From contig DAHUZP010000022.1 in NCBI GenBank assembly GCA_027306505.1, positions 58,382 through 122,381 on the forward strand: a DNA stretch of 64,000 nucleotides. Direction: 5' to 3'. The stretch's first letter is position 1, and the number at the start of each line of letters is the position of its first letter. Shown one piece after another: positions 53,296 to 60,206 of this stretch. A program made the position numbers and the translations under genes. The notes under the pieces were generated by a model. It did not search any database, was not told where the DNA came from, and saw nothing but the letters and a program-made list of their open reading frames with translations. This stretch comes from Thermoplasmata archaeon (lineage in GTDB: Archaea > Thermoplasmatota > Thermoplasmata > Lutacidiplasmatales > UBA184).

Positions 53296-54084
53296 ATGCC
53301 CGGCCTGCCCCGAGAGACCCTTTTTCGTAAACGAGACCGGCAAGCCGTCTTCTTGCTGGGGGCAGGGTCGGGGCTCGCCGCGGTAGGGTACGCCATTTGG
53401 CGGCTCACCGCCAGCCCGACGCTCGGACTGGCGTTGCTCGTCGGTGCTGTCGTCGTCATCATGGGTGCATTGGCAGCGCTGGATTCCGGTGCTCGCGCGA
53501 CGAGCCTGCTCTCTCTGGCCGGGCCTACCGCCGCGCCGGTCCCGAGGAGCGACTCCGATCCCGGTGCGGTCCGATGGACCGAGAATCGATACCGATCTCA
53601 CATGGTTCGCTTGGATGGAATCTATCGCTCTGCCTACTGGATGGTCGGGATCGCCCTGGCCGTGGACACCGCCTTGCTCGCGCTAGGATTCTCCCGTGTC
53701 TGGGATGCCCCGCCTCTCCACGCGAACCCTGTTCTGTTCATGGGAGCGGAGACCCTGTTGCTCCCGGCGTTCTTCGTATCGAGGGTGAACCGCGAGCGGG
53801 CCCTCACCTCACCCCTTCGGGTTGGTCTCAGCGACGGGGGGATCCACGTGGAGTACGGGCCGGGGTTCGTTCGCGACGAGTACCAGATGCGCGTGAACCC
53901 GGATTTCCTGCCGTGGGACCGTATCTCGGGCTTGATCGCTCCATCGGGATTCAACTTCCAGGGCAAGTCGTACTACGTGACATTGGCTCGAGTCGAAGGT
54001 GGATCGTGGTGGATCAACCACATCGATCCGGGCATATCGACCATGCTCGCCGAAGCATGGGCCGAGCGGAAGCCCCCGGGTTGA
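53296..54084 (+). CDS. Four-span membrane protein of unknown function
   Basis: The product, started at the ATG at 53296, is 262 residues. Spans are QAVFLLGAGSGLAAVGYAIW, LALLVGAVVVIMGALAALDS, AYWMVGIALAVDTALLALGF and LFMGAETLLLPAFFVSRVNR. The C-terminal 90 residues are a soluble PH-like beta domain (RVGLSDGGIHVEYGPGFVRD, FLPWDRISGLIAPSGF, YYVTLARVEGGSWWINHIDP). The combination of membrane spans plus a PH-like domain recalls bacterial PH-domain membrane proteins, but the family could not be fixed. The frame is open upstream, without protein-like character. Confidence 0.65.
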   Translation: MPGLPRETLFRKRDRQAVFLLGAGSGLAAVGYAIWRLTASPTLGLALLVGAVVVIMGALAALDSGARATSLLSLAGPTAAPVPRSDSDPGAVRWTENRYRSHMVRLDGIYRSAYWMVGIALAVDTALLALGFSRVWDAPPLHANPVLFMGAETLLLPAFFVSRVNRERALTSPLRVGLSDGGIHVEYGPGFVRDEYQMRVNPDFLPWDRISGLIAPSGFNFQGKSYYVTLARVEGGSWWINHIDPGISTMLAEAWAERKPPG

Positions 54085-54410
54085 ACCGTCGCAGAGGTAG
54101 CCTCCATTCGCTCCGCGACTGCGGGAGCGATGTCGAGCCCGCGCTCCAGGCCCTTGTCGGCATCATGGACTCGATCGACGATGCCGCCCTGCCTCTCGGG
54201 GCGAGCCCTCGGGGACGGGCCTCCCTCGAGAGCCGCGCCCCGGTCTTTCGGTCTTACTCCCCAGATAGGGCTCTCTCGGCTGGGACCTCCACGCGGCGCT
54301 CGGGGTTCCGGCGCCGCAGCTGGACGAACGGGTCGTCCTCTCTGCGTGACCTCGCCGGGGCGGAAGGTTAAATCCGACAGAGCGCTTTACGGCGAACAGG
54401 CTCACAGAGA
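54085..54410. other. Intergenic region, no gene supported
   Basis: Apart from GGTTAAATCC (54366-54375), a TATA-like box about 40 bases before the next start, nothing was recognised. One frame (VGIMDSIDDAALPLGASPRG) is weakly protein-like but has no clear start or homology. Confidence 0.4.
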
Positions 54411-54701
54411 ATGTTGCGTGAAGGAGAGCGGCAGTACATCGAACTCCGCGCCGACGCGCTCCAACGCATCGTTGATAATCGACCCTGGCAGGATCCATCG
54501 ATCGAAGGGGCGTTGCAAGAACTCCTACCGTTGCTCTGGCCTACATGCTTTGGCGAAGAGGGAGCAGAGATTGCACTTCAGCGGGCACGGTGCCTCTTCC
54601 GTTGTGATGGACTGTACGACTACGCTTCCGTTTACCAGCGTCTCTTCCCCGGGGTTCGAAGGAAGATTCAGCCCGCCGGCCGCCTCGTGTCGGTCGGGTA
54701 G
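54411..54701 (+). CDS. Small helical hypothetical protein
   Basis: The 96-residue product (MLREGERQYIELRADALQRI at the start) is helical and rich in Leu, Arg and Glu, with Cys in LLWPTCFGEEGAE and RARCLFRCDGLYDYA. No family recognised. A TATA-like GGTTAAATCC lies about 40 bases before the start. Its codon use and composition are less GC-biased than in region 1. Confidence 0.6.
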   Translation: MLREGERQYIELRADALQRIVDNRPWQDPSIEGALQELLPLLWPTCFGEEGAEIALQRARCLFRCDGLYDYASVYQRLFPGVRRKIQPAGRLVSVG

Positions 54702-54750
54702 TTCCTGACGCGTACTCACCGCCAATTGGGTCCGCAACAGTCCACCCACA

Positions 54751-54947
54751 TGCCAGTCCCCCGCGCCGGCAGCGAGGTGGGATTCCTTTGCCCAGAGTGC
54801 GGACGGCCGAACAACCATCGATCTACCGGAGAGGAGATTGCCTCCATCGAGGCGGGTAAGGACCTGAGGTTGACTTGCCAAACTCCAGGGTGTAAGTTCG
54901 CGGGCATGTCAATTTCGGCGGGTGGCCCGCCACCGAGTTCCAACTAG
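54751..54947 (+). CDS. Small zinc-ribbon protein
   Basis: The product, started at the ATG at 54751, is 65 residues with one zinc ribbon: GFLCPECGRPNN then LRLTCQTPGCKFAG (CxxC and CxxxxC spaced by a strand-turn-strand). The tail is Gly/Pro/Ser-rich. An upstream TTG at 54726 would add eight residues. Likely a small nucleic-acid- or protein-binding protein; nothing more specific can be said. Confidence 0.55.
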
Positions 54948-54972
54948 CGCGAGGGCGTCCAACCCGGAACGC

Positions 54973-55001
54973 GACCTCTCCTCGCTTTCCGAGGAGAGGT
55001 C
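54973..55001 (+). repeat. Perfect 12-bp hairpin 2 bases before a start codon (instance 3)
   Basis: GACCTCTCCTCG (54973-54984) and CGAGGAGAGGTC (54990-55001) pair around a CTTTC loop. The GTG at 55004 follows after CC. Confidence 0.8.
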
Positions 55002-55003
55002 CC

Positions 55004-55291
55004 GTGCTCAACCAACCACTTACCGCCACCTGCCAGACCTGCGGAACTCGCACGGAGGCGATCCCGCCCCACCTGCCCCCGACAGGTGGCACCATCGCGT
55101 GTTCCGCCGCGTTCGACTCGGGGTCGCCGAACGCGGCCTCCCGAGGAACCCGTGCCTCGGTCCTTCGGTCAGCCCGGGAAGAAGGCAGGTTCCTCGGCCT
55201 CGCCGAGGCAGACGCCTGCGATGGCCCGTGCCGGGAAGCGTGCCGCTTGTGGGCCCAGTTCGTAAGGAGCGCGGGGCAGGGGAAGGATTGA
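55004..55291 (+). CDS. Hairpin-led small Cys-rich protein
   Basis: The 95-residue product begins MLNQPLTATCQTCGTRTEAI and has seven cysteines, including CQTCG and CDGPCREAC, probably a small zinc-binding fold. The C-terminal helix is charged. The start is a GTG only two bases after the strongest hairpin in the island, so a ribosome could not use it while the hairpin is formed unless the message is unwound. No family recognised. Confidence 0.55.
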   Translation: MLNQPLTATCQTCGTRTEAIPPHLPPTGGTIACSAAFDSGSPNAASRGTRASVLRSAREEGRFLGLAEADACDGPCREACRLWAQFVRSAGQGKD

Positions 55292-55334
55292 AGAGGACGA
55301 ACACGCATCGAGACTGACTGAGGGGGCTATTTTC

Positions 55335-56132
55335 TTGGCAGACCTCTATGTGCACGTTGTCGACGAGAGCGGGAATCCAATCGTGGGCGCGAGCGTGGTC
55401 GCGACTAACACTGATTCGTGGACCGACGTCTCCTATAGTGGAACAACGGATGAGAGAGGAATCTTCTTTGCGCCGAGGATTCGGGCTGGAACAGTCGGCG
55501 ATCGGTACACCATCAGGGCGCAACTCAGTAGTGGGAGGACTCCCCTCAAGTCGGGAAAGATCCTGACGCAGGTGAACGGCTGGGGCCTCGTAGATTTGGT
55601 CGTGAGGGTAGCGGTCTCCGAGAGCGGAGCGCGCGATGTCGTCTTGGTCCCCCCGGAGGCCAAGCCCGAACGCATCCATTGCTTGGAGGTCCTCAAGGTC
55701 CTCATCAAGAAGGTAATCGACGGTCGCTCCGAACCTCAATGGACGGTCGCCTACGCGAATAGCAGAAATGTATCGGACGGAGTACGAGACGTCTATTCTG
55801 AGGCGGTCGAGGCCTTTGTCAGCGACCTCCCACTTGCCTCGGTGGTCATGTCAGCCATCGCCTTGGAGCTAGCTATACGAGAGAGGTTTGAGGCGGGCGG
55901 AGGTAGAGGGGGTGAGATGGAGTTCCATCAGCTCATAGATTGGGCGAAGAAGGAGGGGCTCCTCGACAAGAACGACAAGCAGATCGCAGACCTGGTCAGG
56001 GTGTTCTATAACATCCACAAGCACGACTACCGATCTGCGGCAAAGCAGGATCCCCAACTGGCGATTTCGCTGACATTGAGGTTGCTGAACCGGCTTTCTG
56101 AAGGAAGGAGTGTCTCCTCCACAGAATCCTAG
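55335..56132 (+). CDS. Ig-like / carboxypeptidase-regulatory domain fused to a DUF4145/HEPN-like domain
   Basis: The 265-residue product starts at a TTG (55335). Residues about 3-95 form a beta-sandwich of the carboxypeptidase-regulatory or Big type (LYVHVVDESGNPIVGASVVA, TTDERGIFFAPRIRAG). Residues about 125-250 are helical and match the DUF4145/HEPN plan: VRDVYSEAVEAFVSDLPLAS, VVMSAIALELAIRERFE, then DKQIADLVRVFYNIHKHDY, where R-x5-H resembles the Rx4-6H motif of HEPN ribonucleases. No signal peptide is present, so the Ig-like domain is intracellular, which is odd. Lower GC than the main chromosome. HEPN proteins are often RNase toxins or defence effectors; the role here is inference. Confidence 0.65.
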   Translation: MADLYVHVVDESGNPIVGASVVATNTDSWTDVSYSGTTDERGIFFAPRIRAGTVGDRYTIRAQLSSGRTPLKSGKILTQVNGWGLVDLVVRVAVSESGARDVVLVPPEAKPERIHCLEVLKVLIKKVIDGRSEPQWTVAYANSRNVSDGVRDVYSEAVEAFVSDLPLASVVMSAIALELAIRERFEAGGGRGGEMEFHQLIDWAKKEGLLDKNDKQIADLVRVFYNIHKHDYRSAAKQDPQLAISLTLRLLNRLSEGRSVSSTES

Positions 56133-56325
56133 CACGACCCTTTCAATTTCGTGGGGGGAGAGCTGGGCAGGGGATCACGAAGGGCCCGGGAGGTCGCGAA
56201 ACGGCTTCGCGAGGTTCGGGGTCGTGTTGGATTGGGTGCGAGAGGCACCGTACTCGCTGGGGGCCATGCGGAGTACCTGGAGTGGTCCTCAGGTGTGTAG
56301 GGAGTCCCACCCGGGACTCGAATAG

Positions 56326-56354
56326 GGTCGGTGGCGGGGTTGCCCCCGCCGACC
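56326..56354 (-). other. Group II intron domain VI with candidate branch-point A
   Basis: GGTCGG and CGGGG (minus strand, 56354 to 56344) pair with CCCCG and CCGACC around a GCAA loop. An unpaired CCA interrupts the descending strand; the A at 56332 is the likely branch point. Confidence 0.6.
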
Positions 56355-56362
56355 GCACCGGC

Positions 56363-56395
56363 GAACCGTACGGGCCCGATTCGGGCATACGGCTC
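56363..56395 (-). other. Group II intron domain V
   Basis: The minus strand reads GAGCCGTATGCCCGAATCGG followed by the matching strand ending CCGTACGGTTC. This is a near-consensus 33-base domain V hairpin with the AGC-type catalytic start and a two-base bulge. Such exact conservation argues that the intron is or was recently active. Confidence 0.85.
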
Positions 56396-56403
56396 TCTCG
56401 ACC

Positions 56404-57582
56404 TCATCGGGACATATCCTTCAGCAGGTGGTAGGGGAGTTGAAGCCCCAGGCCGTACAGGTAGCCCACCGGCGCGCGGTTCACGATGCGGCCCACGTAG
56501 CGCTTCTTCGCTATCTGGACTTGCACCCGGTCGAGGACGTACTTCCCCAACCTCCACATCAGCCCATCGGGCCGGCAGAGACTGAAGTAGTTCGTCCATC
56601 CGCGCACCACGGGCATCACCCTTTCGACCACCGCTTTGGCGGAGCGCGTCTCGTGCCGCAGGGTAAGGGACCGGACCTTCGCCTGGAACCGCTTCACAGA
56701 CTTGCCCGAGGGCCAAACCCCCCAGGGTGTGATGCGGTACCCGAGGAAGTCTATCCCCTCCCCAAGCTCCACGACCCGCGTCTTCTCCGGCTTCATGGAC
56801 AGCCCCTCAAGTTTCAGGGCCGCCTCCACCTCGGTCTGTGCCGCTTCGGCTTCCTGCCTCGTGGCGCACGACACCACAAGATCGTCCGCGAAGCGTGTCA
56901 CCACCCAGCGCTTCCCCATCTCGCGGTCAAACCCCGCGAGGTAGATGTTCGCCAGGAGTGGCGACAGCGGGCTCCCTTGCGGGACCCCTACCGCGTCCTC
57001 TCCGGTGGTCTCCCCCAACACTTCGGACCGAAGCACGGCGCCCACCAGACGGAGAAAGCTTCCGTCCGCGATGCGCTCTGCGAGCTTCGATATCGCCCGC
57101 TTTCGGTCCATCGTGTCGAAGAAGGACGCCACGTCGGTCTCCACGACCCAGACCTTACCCGCCTGCGCCTGTCTCACGACCCGCTGCACGGCTTGTTGGG
57201 CATTCCTTCCCTGGACGTAGGCGAAGCAGGCCTCCCCGAACAGGTCCTCGAACATCGGGTAGAGCATGATGGCGATGGCGGCATGCACCACTCGGTTCTC
57301 CACGCACGGGATAGCCAATCCTCGCTTTCGTCCATCCGGTTTCGGAATCCAGACCCTCCGCAGGGGTTTCGGCCGCCAGGTGCCCAGACGCAGCGCCTCG
57401 GACAGCTCGAACAGGCGTACCCTCGCGTTCTCGCCGAACTCCTCCACCGTCTCCCCGTCCACTCCCGGGGCCCCTCCGTTCCTTCGCACCTGCTCCCATG
57501 CCGCCTGGAGGGTTTGCTTCCTGCACAGGAGGGGCATCATCGAGGGATGCTTCTGCCCCGTCCACTTGGGAAGCGGCTTCAT
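56404..57582 (-). CDS. ltrA: Group II intron reverse transcriptase/maturase
   Basis: The product, started at the ATG at 57582, is 392 residues. Fingers-palm motifs are AAWEQVRRNGGAPGVDGETV, RRVWIPKPDGRKRGLAIPCV, VETDVASFFDTMDRK, VGVPQGSPLSPLLANIYLAG and the catalytic RFADDLVV (D233, D234; FADD is the YxDD variant). The thumb/maturase domain X follows with VMPVVRGWTNYFSL. There is no HNH endonuclease, as in group IIC-type proteins. It helps splice the intron and copies it into new sites. The frame is open further upstream, within the ribozyme, without RT similarity. Confidence 0.92.
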   Translation of the reverse strand: MKPLPKWTGQKHPSMMPLLCRKQTLQAAWEQVRRNGGAPGVDGETVEEFGENARVRLFELSEALRLGTWRPKPLRRVWIPKPDGRKRGLAIPCVENRVVHAAIAIMLYPMFEDLFGEACFAYVQGRNAQQAVQRVVRQAQAGKVWVVETDVASFFDTMDRKRAISKLAERIADGSFLRLVGAVLRSEVLGETTGEDAVGVPQGSPLSPLLANIYLAGFDREMGKRWVVTRFADDLVVSCATRQEAEAAQTEVEAALKLEGLSMKPEKTRVVELGEGIDFLGYRITPWGVWPSGKSVKRFQAKVRSLTLRHETRSAKAVVERVMPVVRGWTNYFSLCRPDGLMWRLGKYVLDRVQVQIAKKRYVGRIVNRAPVGYLYGLGLQLPYHLLKDMSR

Positions 57583-58246
57583 GGGTTTCTGTCCCCGACC
57601 GCGCCTGACCGACCTGAGGGGCGCTCCGCGCCCTCTCCCTCCCTTGGTGGCTTCTCGTAGAGGACGGGGTGGGTACCCCCGCCATGCCGCTCCCACCCTC
57701 GGGAGGTCATTTCGTCGGTCTCTTCCGCACGGTCTTCGGTCGACTTGGGGCCCTTCGCTCCTTCCCGGTTTCCCGGGCCGTCCTTGCTACTACGGCCCCT
57801 TCTGCCACCCTGGTCCCATCGGGTCGATGTCTCCATCGACCCTACCATTCCCGTCCCTTGGGCCATTCGCCACTGGGGTCCCTGCCCCTGGGCTTCCCGC
57901 ATCCGGACGGTCTGGAGGACCGAGGGCTTCCCGAGGTCGCCATGAGAACCCAATACGGACATGCCCACCTCACTCACGCCCACGCCGTCAGCCACGCAAG
58001 GCTTCCCTGATTGGGAGCAGGTCGCCCCTGCGTAGGCGCTGGTTGTCGGTTCGTCTGCCTTGGGCCTGCTCGCTTGCAGTCGCACCCTTCGGATCCCGGG
58101 TTTCCCCGGACACCCTGTGCCTTGCTACGGGTCTCGCGTGGCCTCACCCTTGGTTCGGTTCTCATGGTTGCCCGGCGCACCCCTATTTCGACACGTAGGT
58201 AGGGCGATTCTCCGATAGCCGGTCGAGGAGGGGGCACCCCCCCAAA

Positions 58247-60003
58247 GTTTTCCTACACGGCCGAGGCTACAGGAGCCGGGACCAGCCACCCTGGAACCTC
58301 TCGGGGTCCAATCCTACCGCCTTGAGGACCGCCTGCTGCTCGGGAGGAGGGTCGGTGACCACGATCCGGGTCAACCCGGTCCCCGGCAGTTCCGCCTCGT
58401 TCGCCTTCACTCTCACGAACGGGTCCAGGGCCGCCACCCCGGTCAGCGGTCGCCCCGTGGGGGCCTTGAGCCCGACCTTGCGGACCTTCACCTCGATGTA
58501 CTTCGCGACCAGTAGCGCCAGCGTGCAGACCAGCAGGTGCGCCCCGATCCGTTCCTCCTGTCGGTGGTAGAGAGGGCGGACCTCCAGGGGCCCCTTCAGG
58601 ACATGCCAGTCCCTCTCGATGCCGGCGAGCTCCTGGTAGACTCGAGCCACCTCCTCCACCGGCAGCTCGGTGTCCGTCTTCAGGACCCACCACCCCGCCC
58701 AGCGACGACGGAAGGCCACCTTCTCCTTCAGCCGTGCCCCGAGACCCTGGATTGTGGTCTCGTCAAAGTTCACGTCGAAGAGGTCCAGAAGGTGGGACTC
58801 CCCCAGCTCCGTCTGGACCCCCTTGAGAATCTCGTGGTGGTCGAGCCTCCCCACCTTCCGTCGCCAGGTGGCGAGGATCGCATCCCCCTCCTTCCTCCTC
58901 CGTTCCAGGGTGGCCAGCTCGTCCTGGCGCCGCTCCTCGTTGACGAGGACCACGTAGCGACCCTTGTCCACGATCACCTCCCGCGCCTCGTTCTTCTCGC
59001 TCACCGCTACGACCGGGCGCTGACGGGCCGCGATCAGGACGTCCTCGACGTGCGTGCTCCGCTCGGCCAGGATCCAGTGGAACCCGTGGGCCTGGAGGTC
59101 CTCGGCCTCGCGGCCGCTCTTCATCCCACGGTCGCCGACGTAGATGCCGCCCTTGAGACCGAACACCCGGGTCAGCCGCTCGCGCATGGGGCGGACGGTG
59201 GTGTCGTCCTTGGTGTTCCCAGGGAACACCTGCAGGGTCACCGGGAACCCCTCGGCGGTGACCACCATCCCCCACTTCACTCGGGGTCGATCGGTCCTCC
59301 CGTCCGGGGCGTAGCCGCTGAAGGCGGCCAGATCGGACTGGACGCCCTCGAACCACGTGCTCGTGGTGTCGTGGAAGAGCACCTCCGGCTCGAGGGAAAG
59401 GGGCCGGACGAGCTGGCGATAGATCCGCGACTCGAGAGCGTCCTGTCGGGCCCAGAGGCGGTCGAGGGCACGGTAGAGGAGGTTGTCGTGGAGCTGGGTC
59501 GGGGCCAGGCCGACGAAGAAGGGGGCCGAGGAGGTCGGAAGCCAGTTCGTCAGGAGGTCCCACTTGGAGCGAGGGTCGGCGAGCCGATTGAGGACCATCA
59601 GCTCGATGAGCTTCTCGCAACGGCCCTTGTGGGGGATGCCGTTCAGGGCCTCGAGGGTGATCTGGTGGAGGCCGCTCTTCCACCAGACGAAGTGGCCGAG
59701 GGCCTCCCGACCGTAGTCCCAGGAGTTGCGGATGTGGAGGTGCGAAAGGTCGCTGAGGAGTAGCCGCGGGGCGGCGGGAACGAGAGGATCGGTGGCGATC
59801 CAGCGCTGAAGGGCGGTGAGCTGGTCCTCCGTGACCTGCCCGAAGTTCACCAGGATCTCGGTGCGGACCTTCTCCCCTTCCCGTACGCTGCGCGCGAGGT
59901 AGGCGTAACGGCGACCCTTCGTCCGGATGACCTTGAGGAAGAAGCGGAGGTCCACGAGGAGGAGCAGGGAGGATTCCTACATATACACTACAGTTTTCCT
60001 ACA
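58247..60003 (-). mobile_element. IS1634-type insertion sequence (approximate limits)
   Basis: One transposase gene fills the element. Limits are taken from copies of GTTTTCCTACA at 58247-58257 and 59993-60003, 20 and 38 bases outside the gene. The copies are in direct, not inverted, orientation, so they may not be the true ends. No clear terminal inverted repeat or target duplication was found by eye. Confidence 0.5.
58267..59955 (-). CDS. IS1634/IS4-superfamily DDE transposase
   Basis: The 562-residue product is intact. Catalytic regions are VLFHDTTSTWFEGVQS (first Asp), GIYVGDRGMKSG (second Asp) and YQELAGIERDWHVLKGPLEV followed by RPLYHR (Glu, in the Y-R-E-K-like motif of the IS4/IS1634 group). 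An insertion domain of beta structure lies between the second Asp and the Glu. It cuts and pastes its own element. The open frame without stops or frameshifts suggests recent activity. Confidence 0.88.
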   Translation of the reverse strand: MDLRFFLKVIRTKGRRYAYLARSVREGEKVRTEILVNFGQVTEDQLTALQRWIATDPLVPAAPRLLLSDLSHLHIRNSWDYGREALGHFVWWKSGLHQITLEALNGIPHKGRCEKLIELMVLNRLADPRSKWDLLTNWLPTSSAPFFVGLAPTQLHDNLLYRALDRLWARQDALESRIYRQLVRPLSLEPEVLFHDTTSTWFEGVQSDLAAFSGYAPDGRTDRPRVKWGMVVTAEGFPVTLQVFPGNTKDDTTVRPMRERLTRVFGLKGGIYVGDRGMKSGREAEDLQAHGFHWILAERSTHVEDVLIAARQRPVVAVSEKNEAREVIVDKGRYVVLVNEERRQDELATLERRRKEGDAILATWRRKVGRLDHHEILKGVQTELGESHLLDLFDVNFDETTIQGLGARLKEKVAFRRRWAGWWVLKTDTELPVEEVARVYQELAGIERDWHVLKGPLEVRPLYHRQEERIGAHLLVCTLALLVAKYIEVKVRKVGLKAPTGRPLTGVAALDPFVRVKANEAELPGTGLTRIVVTDPPPEQQAVLKAVGLDPERFQGGWSRLL

Positions 60004-60120
60004 TTCAAGATTCTCCGAGAGAGGCCGGGCCATTTTGTCGAACGCGGGACCGGAGCATCGGGAGCGCTACACCCAGCTGCGGTGGGGAAAGGTGTTCCGA
60101 CGAACCGCCCAGAACATCCT
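60004..60120. other. Remnant between the IS element and the Tn3-type transposon
   Basis: The plus strand encodes ILSNAGPEHRERYTQLRWGK followed by VFRRTAQNIL up to the transposon edge, with protein-like composition. It may be part of a gene split by the transposon; the candidate other half is just right of 62980. Confidence 0.35.
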
Positions 60121-60153
60121 GGCCTTAGGCTTGTTTAGGTGCAGGAATACAAA
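60121..60153 (+). repeat. Left terminal inverted repeat of the Tn3-type transposon
   Basis: Starts GGCCTTAGGCTTGTTT, identical over 16 bases to the right end and matching it at 27 of 33 positions. Confidence 0.9.
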
Positions 60154-60206
60154 ATCTTCTTTCGCATTTCGGGCCCTTCAAGACCCCTCACCCCTGCCCA
60201 CCGGGC

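Larger units (their letters stand above)
56323..58180 (-). mobile_element. Group II intron with reverse transcriptase
   Basis: A self-splicing ribozyme and retroelement on the minus strand. The 5' end is GTGCGCC at 58180 (the GUGYG start consensus). Domain V is at 56363-56395 and domain VI at 56326-56354. The reverse transcriptase lies in domain IV. The length of about 1.86 kb is normal. The 3' end is near 56323-56325, a few bases past the bulged A. It interrupts no recognisable gene. An inverted repeat (56303-56320) lies just past the 3' end. Confidence 0.8.

Noticed and set aside
56303..56335. tRNA-like T-arm (TTCGAGTCC) on the minus strand
   Set aside because: No acceptor stem or anticodon arm can be drawn; the motif belongs to a hairpin beside the intron 3' end.
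58247..60003. GTTTTCCTACA copies as terminal inverted repeats of the IS1634-type element
   Set aside because: Both copies are in the same orientation, so they cannot be inverted repeats; kept only as approximate limits.
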